DNA of 26,267 nucleotides from Acidobacteria bacterium AH-259-L09 (GCA_027717875.1 JALLOL010000008.1:1-26267), one strand, 5' to 3'. Shown: positions 16,351 to 24,135, counted from the stretch's first letter. Notes: generated from the letters alone by a model not told the origin. Translations and numbers: made by a program.

Positions 16351-17298
16351 GTAAACGAACACGCGGTTTTCGCGCTCCGCCGTCACGTACGCAAAGCGGT
16401 TATCGGGTGAGAGATCAATGTCGATGGGCTTCTTCCCCACCGCGACGCTGGTAATCTTTTCAAAGCTCGGCGAGAAAACAGAGAGCCGGTTATCTCCCGT
16501 TTCCACCACAAAGATGGACCCGTTTGAGCCCACTGCGACTGAAAAAGGCTTGGAACCGACGCGAACACGCCGGACTTCCGTGAGGTCGATCAAATCCACC
16601 ACAGAAATATCATCTGTTCCGCTGTTGGAGACATACAAAGTATTTCCGTCCCGAGAAATGGCCACACCGTCGGGGGCGAGTCCCACTGGCAGTTGCTGAA
16701 CCAGTTCACGGCTGGCCGTGTCGATGACGTAAAGATCATTGGAGCCCCCACACACCACAAAAAGACGATCACCGAGCGGAGAGACGACGGCTGCCAGCGG
16801 TCGGACACCAATTTCCACTTCTCCAAGTATTCGGTGAGTGGCCGTATCGATGAAGTCGATCCGACCGATCTTGCCCCTTCCATAGTTAGTGACAAACGCC
16901 TGAAACCCTTTGGGAGAGATGGCGATGTTGCTGGGCATACCTCCCACTTTGATGTCGTCCAGAATCTCGTAGGTCTCCGCGTCGATCACCTTGACCAGTC
17001 CGTTCCCGAGATTGGTGACCAGGATCTTGTCCCCGGCTGGAGTGACGGCGATACCGACCGGTTCGTGCCCCCCATAAAAGCGTGCCTTGTTGCGGTTGGT
17101 CTTGATGTCGATCACCGAGATCTCATCGGACGCGAAGTTGGTCACAAAGAGGTGACGGCCGTCCGGGCTAATGGCAGCATAGGTGGGGGCTTTACCCACC
17201 TTTAGTTTGCGGACTTGAGAAACCCGCATCGCTGACACGCCGGCCAGCACCACTAGTATGAGAAACGCCGTTCTCTTAACTTGAGAACTCCTTGTCAT
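16330..17298 (-). CDS. Secreted YVTN-family beta-propeller protein
   Basis: The 322-residue protein begins with a probable signal peptide or anchor (MTRSSQVKRTAFLILVVLAG, then VSAMRVSQ). About seven repeats of the YVTN type follow: ISPDGRHLFVTNFASDEISV, VTPAGDKILVTNLGNGLVKV, ISPKGFQAFVTNYGRGKIGR, VSPLGDRLFVVCGGSNDLYV, ISRDGNTLYVSNSGTDDISV, VGSNGSIFVVETGDNRLSVF and LSPDNRFAYVTAERENRVFV. This makes a seven-bladed propeller, likely periplasmic or extracellular. Such proteins bind partners or sugars, but no catalytic residues can be named and no function is assigned. The last residues QLTADN and the stop are repeat-derived. Confidence 0.87.
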   Translation of the reverse strand: MTRSSQVKRTAFLILVVLAGVSAMRVSQVRKLKVGKAPTYAAISPDGRHLFVTNFASDEISVIDIKTNRNKARFYGGHEPVGIAVTPAGDKILVTNLGNGLVKVIDAETYEILDDIKVGGMPSNIAISPKGFQAFVTNYGRGKIGRIDFIDTATHRILGEVEIGVRPLAAVVSPLGDRLFVVCGGSNDLYVIDTASRELVQQLPVGLAPDGVAISRDGNTLYVSNSGTDDISVVDLIDLTEVRRVRVGSKPFSVAVGSNGSIFVVETGDNRLSVFSPSFEKITSVAVGKKPIDIDLSPDNRFAYVTAERENRVFVYQLTADN

Positions 17299-17319
17299 GA
17301 TGATCAAGTCTAGATGTTA

Positions 17320-17455
17320 AGGTTCCAGATTACAAGTTTCAGGTTGGAAAGTTGAAGAGTTGGAAAGTTGAAGGTTACTTCATTTCTCAACCTTCAACCT
17401 CCAACCTTCAACCTATAACCTGAAACCTGAAACCTGGAACCTGGAACTTTCAACC
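17320..17455. repeat. Inverted arrays of GGTTTCA/GGTTGAA heptamers around the folD 3' end
   Basis: GGTTCCAGATTACAAGTTTC and GGAAAGTTGAAG words at 17320-17375 mirror CAACCTTCAACC and CCTGAAACCTGGAACC words at 17387-17446, so the two sides can pair. The right side is translated as the FolD C-terminal tail and gives its TGA stop. Confidence 0.75.
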
Positions 17456-18368
17456 CGCGGCGCATGCAGCATGCCGTGACCGTATTTCTCATGAGTTGGG
17501 CAATGGTCAGAGGACCAACCCCACCAGGCACGGGAGTCACGGCGGCTGCAACCCCAATTGGATCCCGAGGATGGACATCGCCCACGAGAGTGTAACCTTT
17601 CTCTTTGATCTTGGTGATCCTTTCCGAGTCCTCTCCAAATAGATGGATGCCTTCCTCTGGAGTTTCGATTCGGTTTTGCCCCACATCGATGACGACGACT
17701 CCCTGTTTTAGATAGTCTCGGGTCAGTAAAGCAGGTCTTCCCACGGCGGCCACCAGGATATCTGCTCGGCGACATACGGCAGCCAAGTCGCGAGTTCGCG
17801 AGTGGCAGAGGGTGACGGTTGCATGCTGGTGAAGAAGCAAAAGCGCCATTGGTTTGCCCACGATGTTGCTGCGCCCAACAACGACGGCTTCTGCACCCTT
17901 GATGGTGATCTCCTCCTTCTTCAGCAAATACATGATCCCCAGAGGAGTACAGGGAGCGAGGCCGACTTTTCCCGAGCAAAGCTTGCCCACATTCTCCGGA
18001 TGGAAACCGTCTACATCTTTATCGGGATGGACAGCCGACAGGATGATTTCCTCCTTGATGTGATCAGGCAAGGGGAGTTGGACGAGAATCCCGTCGATCT
18101 CATCCGCTCGGTTGAGCCGATCAATGACCTCCAGCAGTTTGTCCGTGGTGGTTTCGCTTGGAAGCTCAATGGTCTCGGAATGCATTCCCAGCTTCTTGCA
18201 GGTGTGGGTCTTGCTGCCCACATAGACTCGAGAAGCAGGGTTTTCACCTACCAGGACCGCGGCCAGACCGGGCACCAGGTTTTGTCGGTGGAGCTTCTGG
18301 AGCTCTTCGGAAACTTCCGCCTTGATCTCCTCAGCCACCCTCTTGCCATCCAAGATCCGCGTTTGCAT
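17394..18368 (-). CDS. folD: Methylenetetrahydrofolate dehydrogenase / methenyltetrahydrofolate cyclohydrolase
   Basis: FolD interconverts 5,10-methylene-, 5,10-methenyl- and 10-formyl-tetrahydrofolate, supplying one-carbon units for purines and formyl-Met. The 324-residue product carries YVGSKTHTCKKLGM (catalytic Tyr and Lys), DGILVQLPLPDHI, HPDKDVDGFHPENVG, PCTPLGIMYLL, the NAD(P) loop VVGRSNIVGKPMALLLL, GDVHP and TPVPGGVGPLTIAQLMRNT. The start MQTRILDGKRVAEEIKAEV is canonical. The normal end would be near the NTV helix, and the last 15 or so residues (SRFQVSGYRLKVGG) are encoded by the neighbouring heptamer repeat. It is the last gene on the minus strand run that begins at mqnA, and element B copy 4 separates it from asnS. 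Confidence 0.96.
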   Translation of the reverse strand: MQTRILDGKRVAEEIKAEVSEELQKLHRQNLVPGLAAVLVGENPASRVYVGSKTHTCKKLGMHSETIELPSETTTDKLLEVIDRLNRADEIDGILVQLPLPDHIKEEIILSAVHPDKDVDGFHPENVGKLCSGKVGLAPCTPLGIMYLLKKEEITIKGAEAVVVGRSNIVGKPMALLLLHQHATVTLCHSRTRDLAAVCRRADILVAAVGRPALLTRDYLKQGVVVIDVGQNRIETPEEGIHLFGEDSERITKIKEKGYTLVGDVHPRDPIGVAAAVTPVPGGVGPLTIAQLMRNTVTACCMRRGLKVPGSRFQVSGYRLKVGG

Positions 18369-18404
18369 CGCAAACCGATGTTAACAGAAAAGCGGAGCGC
18401 TTAA

Positions 18405-18608
18405 AGCTGACAACTGACAACAAACAGAATTCAGAATTCAGAATTCAGAATTCAGAAGTCTTCGGGAATAATCGTGCAAACAACGAAACTCGAGGCTCCA
18501 GCCCTGTCTGCTTCCAGTCAATCTAGTGAGCGTGGCCGACACAAGTGTTGAGACTTCTGGATTCTGACTTCTGGATTCTGAATTCTGTCAGCTGTCAGTT
18601 GTTAGTTG
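18405..18608. repeat. Element B copy 4, between asnS and folD
   Basis: Same layout and reversed core orientation as copy 3 (GTCTTCGGGAATAATCGTGC, CTTCCAGTCAATCTAGTGAG, GACACAAGTGTTGAG). The left arm has four CAGAATT units in a row, each holding GAATTC. It is the only copy lying between tandem rather than convergent genes, directly after the asnS stop codon. Confidence 0.9.
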
Positions 18609-19901
18609 CTAGGGGTAGATCCGGTACAGCATCCGGGGGAAGGCGATGGTTTCGCGGACGTGGTCGATGTCGCAGATCCAGCCCACTAAGCGCTCGATGC
18701 CCATCCCGAAACCGGAATGGGGCACGCTTCCGTACTTTCGCAGGTCGAGGTACCACTGGAAAGGCTCCATGGGAAGATTGTGCTCCTTGATCCGTTTGAC
18801 CAGCAGATCGTAGTCGTGGATGCGCTGGCTGCCTCCGACGATTTCTCCATAACCTTCCGGGGCCAGCATGTCCATGCAGAGTGCGAGCTCTGAATTCTGC
18901 GGATCGGGCTCCATGTAGAAGGCTTTGACCGCCTGGGGGAAGCGGTGGACTATGACCGGTTGCTCGAAGTGGTTGGAGATGATGGTTTCATCAGTCCCAC
19001 CAAAATCGGAGCCACGCGGGGTTTCGGTTCCCTCTTTTTCGAGAATGTCAAAAGCTTCGTCATAGCTGATACGCGGGAAAGGAGTATGGGCCTTTTCCAG
19101 CAGGGTGGTATCACGTTCGAGGGTTTTCAGCTCCTCTTTGTTTCTGTCGAGAACCCATTGAACAATGTAGGAGACACACTCTTCGGCCAGTTTCATGATG
19201 TCGTCCAGGTCGGCATAGGCCACCTCCGGCTCCACCATCCAGAACTCCATCAAGTGGCGGCGAGTTTTGGATTTTTCCGCCCGGAAGGTAGGGCCGAAGC
19301 AGTAAGTCTTCCCAACCGCCATGCAAGCTGCTTCGTTGTACAGCTGACCGCTTTGTGTGAGGTAGGCCTTCTCGTCGAAATAGTCGATTTCAAAAAGGGT
19401 GCTGGTCCCTTCACAGGCTGCCGGGGTAATGATGGGTGTGTCTACCAAGACGAAGCCGCGGTCGTCAAAGAAACCCCGGCAAGCTCTGATAATCTCACTG
19501 CGGAGCTTTAGGATGGCGTGCTGACGCGAGGAGCGCAGCCACAGGTGACGGTTTTCCATCAGGAAAGCGGTACCGTGCTCCTTGGGGGTGAGGGGATACC
19601 CCTCGGCGACTTCTACCACTTCCAGATGCGTGACATCCATCTCGAAGCCGCCGGGAGCGCGGTCATCTTGTCTGATCATTCCAGTAACGATCAGAGAGGA
19701 TTCCTGTGTCAGCGTATCGCTGGCTTCAAAAACCTCCGGCTGGACATTTTTCTGAAACACGACCGCCTGGAGAATCCCAGTTCCGTCTCGCACCAGCAAA
19801 AAACGCAGCTTTCCCTTGTGGGTCTTGTTGTAAAGCCAGCCTTTGACTGTGACTTCCTGGTCGACGTGCCCGGCGACGTCCTCGATATAAACGTGAGGCA
19901 T
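18609..19901 (-). CDS. asnS: Asparaginyl-tRNA synthetase
   Basis: AsnS is the class IIb synthetase that charges tRNA-Asn. The ATG at 19901 gives 430 residues, the family length, starting [20 protein letters not shown]. An OB-fold anticodon-binding domain (about residues 1-110) is followed by the catalytic domain. This contains [20 protein letters not shown], class II motif 2 [35 protein letters not shown] and motif 3 [13 protein letters not shown]. The motif 2 FRAE...HL.EFWM pattern and the full-length match favour AsnS over AspS. The reading frame continues upstream without a stop into the kinase gene through element P, so a kinase-AsnS fusion protein is possible. A weak AAGAAAG lies before this ATG. 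Confidence 0.95.
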   Translation of the reverse strand: MPHVYIEDVAGHVDQEVTVKGWLYNKTHKGKLRFLLVRDGTGILQAVVFQKNVQPEVFEASDTLTQESSLIVTGMIRQDDRAPGGFEMDVTHLEVVEVAEGYPLTPKEHGTAFLMENRHLWLRSSRQHAILKLRSEIIRACRGFFDDRGFVLVDTPIITPAACEGTSTLFEIDYFDEKAYLTQSGQLYNEAACMAVGKTYCFGPTFRAEKSKTRRHLMEFWMVEPEVAYADLDDIMKLAEECVSYIVQWVLDRNKEELKTLERDTTLLEKAHTPFPRISYDEAFDILEKEGTETPRGSDFGGTDETIISNHFEQPVIVHRFPQAVKAFYMEPDPQNSELALCMDMLAPEGYGEIVGGSQRIHDYDLLVKRIKEHNLPMEPFQWYLDLRKYGSVPHSGFGMGIERLVGWICDIDHVRETIAFPRMLYRIYP

Positions 19902-20981
19902 GGGAATACCGTGCTTTCTTGGGGGGTCAGACCTTGAGTTTTTCGTTTTTGGGTCCAAAAACGAAAAACTCCCCCCCCCCAACTCACTCTCTACGATGCA
20001 TTGAATATACGGAAATTCAGGGATGGCTTTCAAGGAAAGGAGGGCACGGTGCAGCGAACCTTCCATATATTGCTCATAGATGAAATGGCCGCGCACCACA
20101 ATCTGGTAGCCGTAGGTTCCGAGAGCTTTAAGCAAGCGCTGAATGCACATTAGATGAAACTGGCGATCGAAGTCTTCCACTTCTGCGCAAAGCGGAGCTC
20201 GATCCAGATAGTAATCTTGGCACCCCTCGATTTCATCCGCATCCAGTTCGATGGAGTCTTTCAGCAGTGACGCCAAATCGTAAGAAGGGGGACCCCAGCG
20301 GGCATCCTGAAAGTCGATAATATAGAGATCACTCTCTTTCAGCATAAGGTTGCGCACGTGATAGTCGCGGTGGCAGAGCAAACGGGAAAAACGAGCCAGT
20401 TCAGCTGCCAGTCTGGCGAAGTCTTCCGTCAGGCGATCTTCATCTTGCAGTTCCAGCTTTCGATAGTTGCCCAGGTAGTGACGACGAAAGAAACCGAGTT
20501 CCCAGTTCAACTTTTCTTCGTTGAAGGCCAGCCTTGAAGCCTCATATTCCGCCTTCAATGCTTTTGTTCCCTTTTGCTGAATGGCAACAATGTGGTCGAT
20601 TGCCTGGCGAAGGAGACTCCTTCGTTCATCTTTTTTTGCCGTCAAAAAGCGATGCTGGAGGGATTCGTTTCCCAAGTCTTCCTGGAGAACGATGCCCAGC
20701 TTTCCATCCATGGCAATGATTTCCGGGACGGGGAGACCAATCTCACGGAACAGATCGTAGACTTCCCGGTAGCTGAAGTGCTCGGGGTCAAAAGGCTCCG
20801 GGTAGACCGCCAGAATAAAGGACTGGTTCGACTCGGCAGCATATCGAAAATATTGGCGGGCCGAGGCGTCTCCGACCAGTTTACTGACGTTGTAATGGTT
20901 GTATCCGGGACGGAGCTCTCTGCGGATAAATTCCATTAAGCGCTGCTGGATGGGCGGAAACTCTGTCTTGTTTTCTGTCAT
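19902..20981 (-). CDS. Aminoglycoside-phosphotransferase-fold kinase, AmgK-like (runs into asnS frame)
   Basis: The protein starts [20 protein letters not shown] at 20981, with ATGA overlap on the stop of the MurU-like gene. Kinase motifs are [12 protein letters not shown] (nucleotide loop), [12 protein letters not shown] (Brenner motif with the catalytic Asp) and [20 protein letters not shown] (metal-binding Asp). This set, the length of about 333 residues before the repeat and the neighbour match AmgK, which phosphorylates MurNAc/GlcNAc at the anomeric carbon for MurU. No stop codon ends it: the frame passes through element P and a run of ten C into asnS, so the true 3' end is uncertain and the end given is simply where asnS begins. 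Other sugar-1-kinases of this fold are possible. Confidence 0.82.
19922..19980. repeat. Element P, truncated copy, with a ten-base C homopolymer
   Basis: GAGTTTTTCGTTTTTGG at 19936-19952 is mirrored at 19955-19971. The left outer arm GGGGTCAGACCTT is present, but the right outer arm is replaced by C residues (19971-19980). Read on the minus strand it encodes [14 protein letters not shown], as in trpB. It joins the kinase and asnS frames. Homopolymer length would decide whether the fusion stays open. Confidence 0.88.
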
Positions 20982-21982
20982 AACGGCCAAATAAGATAGT
21001 TTTCCTTAACCCATGCGCCAGCCGCCAATTTCTCCTCAGTTGTCCCCCGCAAGGGAGTGACGATCGCATTCCTGAGATGGGTCTCTGGCGCCAGCTCCAC
21101 GCCGTCAGCGATTATAACATTGCACAAGGACGAGTTTTGGCCCACTCTGACCCGATCCCAGAGTATGGAATTTTCCAAAAAGCTCGTGGTATTCAGCTCA
21201 ACAGACAGGCTCGCCACCACTCCACGATAGGGGAGACGGGTCTCAGCCTCGATCAGATTTTCCAATCCTTTTCTTTTCAGGACTTCCAGCGACTTTGACA
21301 GATATCGCTGCGGGGTACTGCATTCACACCAGTCGGCTTGGCTAACAAAACCCCGCACGGAATGACCTTCCTCGATCAGTCGGGGATAGAGATCCTTGAC
21401 GGTGTCGGAGGGAGCGTCGGGAATGAAATCAAAAATTTCAGGCTCAAGGATATGGACTCCAGTGAAGACATAAGGCAAGTCAGAATTGATTTTTTGTTTT
21501 CGGCTTCCAAACCGGGTGATGTTGTTTTCCTTGTCCATAAAGACGGAACCATAGGAATCCCCTTCTGAGTAGGGAACCAGAAGCAGTGTGACAATGGACT
21601 CCCTTTCGTGGTGAAAGCAAATGGCACGCTGCAGGTCTTCTTCAAAATAGATTTTTCCGTTGCAAACCACGAAGGTGTCACCGGCCAGAAAGTCCCGAAC
21701 CTTGCCGATGGCACCAGCCGTCCCCAGGATTTTATCCTCGTGGGAGAAAACGATTTGAGGCGGCGCCTGATCTTCCGTTTTCATGGCCTCGACCGCCTCT
21801 GTAATTGAATTGGGTAAATGGTGCAAATTGACCACAATGTCTTGGACATGAGCGCGCTGCAAGAGTTCCAGGGAATAATGGATGAAAGGGCGATTGAGGA
21901 AGGGCACAGCCGGTTTTGGGCGGAAGGCGGTGAGAGGATAAAGCCTGGTTCCCAAGCCGGCGGCCAGAATCATGGCTTTCAT
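20978..21982 (-). CDS. Sugar-1-phosphate nucleotidyltransferase, MurU-like, with left-handed beta-helix tail
   Basis: The ATG at 21982 gives 334 residues starting [20 protein letters not shown], with the nucleotidyltransferase signature [10 protein letters not shown] followed by [20 protein letters not shown]. The catalytic domain includes [33 protein letters not shown] and [12 protein letters not shown]. After about residue 250, hexapeptide-like stretches ([30 protein letters not shown]) indicate a short left-handed beta-helix, so it is longer than the roughly 220-residue Pseudomonas MurU and also resembles mannose-1-phosphate guanylyltransferases. The ATGA overlap with the AmgK-like kinase supports a kinase/transferase pair making UDP-MurNAc or another NDP-sugar. 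Codons upstream of 21982 are repeat-derived and were not used. Confidence 0.85.
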   Translation of the reverse strand: MKAMILAAGLGTRLYPLTAFRPKPAVPFLNRPFIHYSLELLQRAHVQDIVVNLHHLPNSITEAVEAMKTEDQAPPQIVFSHEDKILGTAGAIGKVRDFLAGDTFVVCNGKIYFEEDLQRAICFHHERESIVTLLLVPYSEGDSYGSVFMDKENNITRFGSRKQKINSDLPYVFTGVHILEPEIFDFIPDAPSDTVKDLYPRLIEEGHSVRGFVSQADWCECSTPQRYLSKSLEVLKRKGLENLIEAETRLPYRGVVASLSVELNTTSFLENSILWDRVRVGQNSSLCNVIIADGVELAPETHLRNAIVTPLRGTTEEKLAAGAWVKENYLIWPL

Positions 21983-22145
21983 GCTTCTATGTTTCAGGTT
22001 TCGGGTTGCAAGTTTAGCTGTGAGCTCTTGAGCTTTGATTTGTTTCTCATTGTCAGCTGTCAGTTGTGTCATCAGCTGGTCAGCTGGCCTCTCTATTGCT
22101 CTATTGTTCTATTGCTCTCGGCGCGTTGCGCCGATCTGCGGTCTG
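21983..22145. repeat. Composite repeat (GGTTTCA, CTGACA, GAGCAATA families) upstream of the MurU-like gene
   Basis: Between the MurU-like and CYTH genes lie GGTTTCAGGTT words, CTGTCAGTTG words and CTCTATTGCTCTATTG, the complement of the GAGCAATA array. The block at about 22060-22145 matches 4430-4560 in the order of its parts, including GCGCGTTGCGCC beside the array. It supplies the stop codon of the CYTH gene. Confidence 0.8.
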
Positions 22146-22673
22146 TGGTTCATCTGCCGACAGCATCTCCACATAATTCTTGCGGATGAACAGTTCGGGA
22201 GCCCAGCCGAATTTTGCCGCCACTTTCTCAATGAGGTCCGTACTTCCCTCGAGTTCCACGAAGGCGCCAATTCGAGTTTCGTCAAGACAGATCTCGATTT
22301 CTTGCTTGTCTAAAGACAGCTCGTAAATCTCACGAAACTTCGAGTATTCAAAGTAGACGTTCATACCCAGAGCCTCGAGAATTTCTTGCATGGCTTCCGG
22401 ATCGTTCACGGGGGTCTCCAGTTCTTCCCGTTTCTTGTAAAGAGGGTCGTCTTGAATTTTTGCTTTGAAAGTGAGGGTGGCTTGCTCACCGTAGGTGCGA
22501 AGCCGCACGGCACAACCGGCGGCTTCCAGCTTTCGGTCGGAAAAATCAAACAGTAAATTCTCCTCCTTTCGCCTTGACGAGACACAGCAAGCCCCCAGTT
22601 CGGTCAGTCGAGTACGAATTCGGTCTAGATCCTTCTGTGAAATCCGGATCTTGACCTCAGTCTCCAGAGCCAT
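22101..22673 (-). CDS. CYTH-domain protein (CyaB/thiamine-triphosphatase-like)
   Basis: The 190-residue protein starts MALETEVKIRISQKDLDRIR, with the ExExK signature (ETEVK) of the CYTH tunnel fold. It continues with ENLLFDFSDRKLEAAGCAVRLR, ATLTFKAKIQ, YKKREELETPV and EIEICLDETRIGAFVELEG, the alternating charged strands that line the tunnel. CYTH enzymes bind triphosphates with divalent metal (class IV adenylate cyclase, thiamine triphosphatase, tripolyphosphatase). The substrate cannot be told here. It sits between namZ and the MurU/AmgK-like pair. The last residues APRAIEQ and the stop come from the GAGCAATA repeat. Confidence 0.88.
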   Translation of the reverse strand: MALETEVKIRISQKDLDRIRTRLTELGACCVSSRRKEENLLFDFSDRKLEAAGCAVRLRTYGEQATLTFKAKIQDDPLYKKREELETPVNDPEAMQEILEALGMNVYFEYSKFREIYELSLDKQEIEICLDETRIGAFVELEGSTDLIEKVAAKFGWAPELFIRKNYVEMLSADEPQTADRRNAPRAIEQ

Positions 22674-22679
22674 CGATCA

Positions 22680-22835
22680 CTTTTTTGAGTTCTGAGTTTT
22701 GACTTCTAAGTATCTAAGTTTTGAGTCTTAAGTTTTAGGTTCCAAGTCCCAGGTTCAAGGCCAGGTTGAAGCTTTAACAATTCCCTCCGAATTTCTGAAT
22801 TCTGAATTCTGGATTCTGAATTCTGACTCCTCCCG
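22680..22835. repeat. Heptamer arrays between the CYTH and DUF1343 genes
   Basis: Degenerate TGAGTTTTGA and AAGTTTTGAGTCTT words (the complement of the AAAACTC family) are followed by AGGTTCCAAGTCCCAGG words. A run of CTGAATT/CTGGATT heptamers ends a few bases before the stop of the DUF1343 gene. No gene or clear promoter is seen. Confidence 0.75.
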
Positions 22836-22837
22836 CC

Positions 22838-24010
22838 TCAATATAACAAATACCTCCGCCGAATCTCCCCAAACTTTTCAAGCTCACTTGCCCATGACTC
22901 CTCCAATTCCTCCAGACTGGCACCTGCTTCGATTTGCTTTCGCACCTGGTCGGTTCCACAAAGGATGTCAAAGGGGAGCTTTTCATGTTCATACTCGTAA
23001 GGTGGCGCCTTCCATTGGAAGTGATCTTCTCCCATTTCTCGATAAACTTTCAGCAGGGCCAGCCCAGTCCGAAAGGGTCGGAATATTTTACGATTCAGGA
23101 CGTGAATTTGGACTCCTCCAACCATCTGTTTGGACCATTTGTGAAAAGTCGGGACAAAGTAGAGAGGGCGAAAGACGGTGCCGGGGAGATCCATCTGGCT
23201 CAAGCGTCTCACCATTTCATGGGGTTCAACCCAGGGGGCGCCGCTGAACTCAAAGGGCCGGCTGGTCCCTCTCCCTTCGGATATGTTCGTTCCCTCGAGC
23301 AGGCACATCCCGGGATAAACAATTGATGTATCAACCGTGGGGATATTGGGAGACGGAAGCACCCAGGGCAGAGCGGTGTCTTCGAAAAACATCTCTCTTT
23401 TCCATTCACGCATTTTTACGACTTGAAGTTCGCAATTAATATGGAACTCCTGGTTGAAATAAAGCGCCAGTTCTCCCACTGTCATACCGTGGCGAACAGC
23501 CAGAGGATAGAGCCCGACGAATGAGCTGAAGTTCGGATCGAGAACGGTCCCTTCCACATCGATCCCGTTAATCGGGTTGGGACGATCCAGAACAATGAAT
23601 GATTTACCCCGCTCGCGGCAGCTCTTCATGGCCAGAGCCATGGTGTAAATAAAAGTGTAGTAGCGGGCGCCGACATCCTGAAGATCAAAAATGACCGTAT
23701 CGACATTCGCCAGCATCCTTTCAGCCGGGCTTCTTCTGTTGCCGTAGAGACTGTAGACAGGAAGTTGGGTCATCAGGTCTCGGTAATCCTCCCATTCAAT
23801 CATGTTGTCCTGTGTTTCTCCCCGAACGCCGTGTTGAGGCCCCAGGATCGTGGTTAACTCAATTTCAGGATGATTGAAGAGAAGATCGAGCGTGTGTTCC
23901 AGTTGGGAGCTTACTGAGCTAGGGTTGACGATGATACCGACCCGCTTGCCCTTGATCAGGTCGAGCCGCTCTTCAAGGAAGACTTCCAGGCCGGATTTTA
24001 CGGAAGCCAT
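22838..24010 (-). CDS. namZ: DUF1343 protein, NamZ-type exo-beta-N-acetylmuramidase family
   Basis: The 390-residue product covers the whole DUF1343 family. Motifs are GKRVGIIVNPSSVSSQLEHT, ILGPQHGVRGETQDNM, YSLYGNRRSPAERML, VDTVIFDLQDVGARYYTFIY, VLDRPNPINGIDVEGTVLD, VGLYPLAVRHGMTVGELALY, WVLPSPNIPTVDTSIVYPGM, LLEGTNISEGRGTSRPFEF and VGGVQIHV. The founding member, Bacillus subtilis NamZ, releases MurNAc from the non-reducing end of peptidoglycan fragments. Here no signal peptide is visible (MASVKSGLEVFLEERLDLIK), so it would act in the cytoplasm on imported fragments. Members with EHG in place of QHG are common, so activity needs testing. Neighbouring MurU- and AmgK-like genes fit MurNAc salvage. 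Confidence 0.88.
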   Translation of the reverse strand: MASVKSGLEVFLEERLDLIKGKRVGIIVNPSSVSSQLEHTLDLLFNHPEIELTTILGPQHGVRGETQDNMIEWEDYRDLMTQLPVYSLYGNRRSPAERMLANVDTVIFDLQDVGARYYTFIYTMALAMKSCRERGKSFIVLDRPNPINGIDVEGTVLDPNFSSFVGLYPLAVRHGMTVGELALYFNQEFHINCELQVVKMREWKREMFFEDTALPWVLPSPNIPTVDTSIVYPGMCLLEGTNISEGRGTSRPFEFSGAPWVEPHEMVRRLSQMDLPGTVFRPLYFVPTFHKWSKQMVGGVQIHVLNRKIFRPFRTGLALLKVYREMGEDHFQWKAPPYEYEHEKLPFDILCGTDQVRKQIEAGASLEELEESWASELEKFGEIRRRYLLY

Positions 24011-24053
24011 CTAGATTGTTCCCCATGCCGTCATTATAGGTTTCAGGTTTCAG

Positions 24054-24135
24054 GTAGGGGCGCGCCGGTGGCGGGCCCGAGCCGAACATTAGACGAGAAG
24101 CCAACGGTTCGGGCCAGCCACCGGCTCGCCCCTAC
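24054..24135. repeat. Element A copy 4, between the DUF1343 gene and mqnA
   Basis: An 82-bp palindromic element has mirrored GTAGGGGCG and CGCCCCTAC ends, the GAGCCGAACATTAGACGAGA linker and GGTTCGGGCC on the other side. Its right end supplies the mqnA stop codon (TAG on the minus strand). Confidence 0.88.

Noticed and set aside
18609..20981. A genuine evolved kinase-AsnS bifunctional enzyme
   Set aside because: The joint is a repeat palindrome plus a C homopolymer and AsnS has a normal start, so an accidental or variable fusion is more likely. Kept as a finding, not as the primary call.
21983..22072. N-terminal extension of the MurU-like protein (TQLTADNEKQ...)
   Set aside because: It is repeat-encoded, and the nucleotidyltransferase fold starts at [13 protein letters not shown].
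22838..24010. DUF1343 gene as a beta-lactamase-associated protein
   Set aside because: That link is only through gene neighbourhood in other genomes. No beta-lactamase lies nearby and the NamZ family match is clear.
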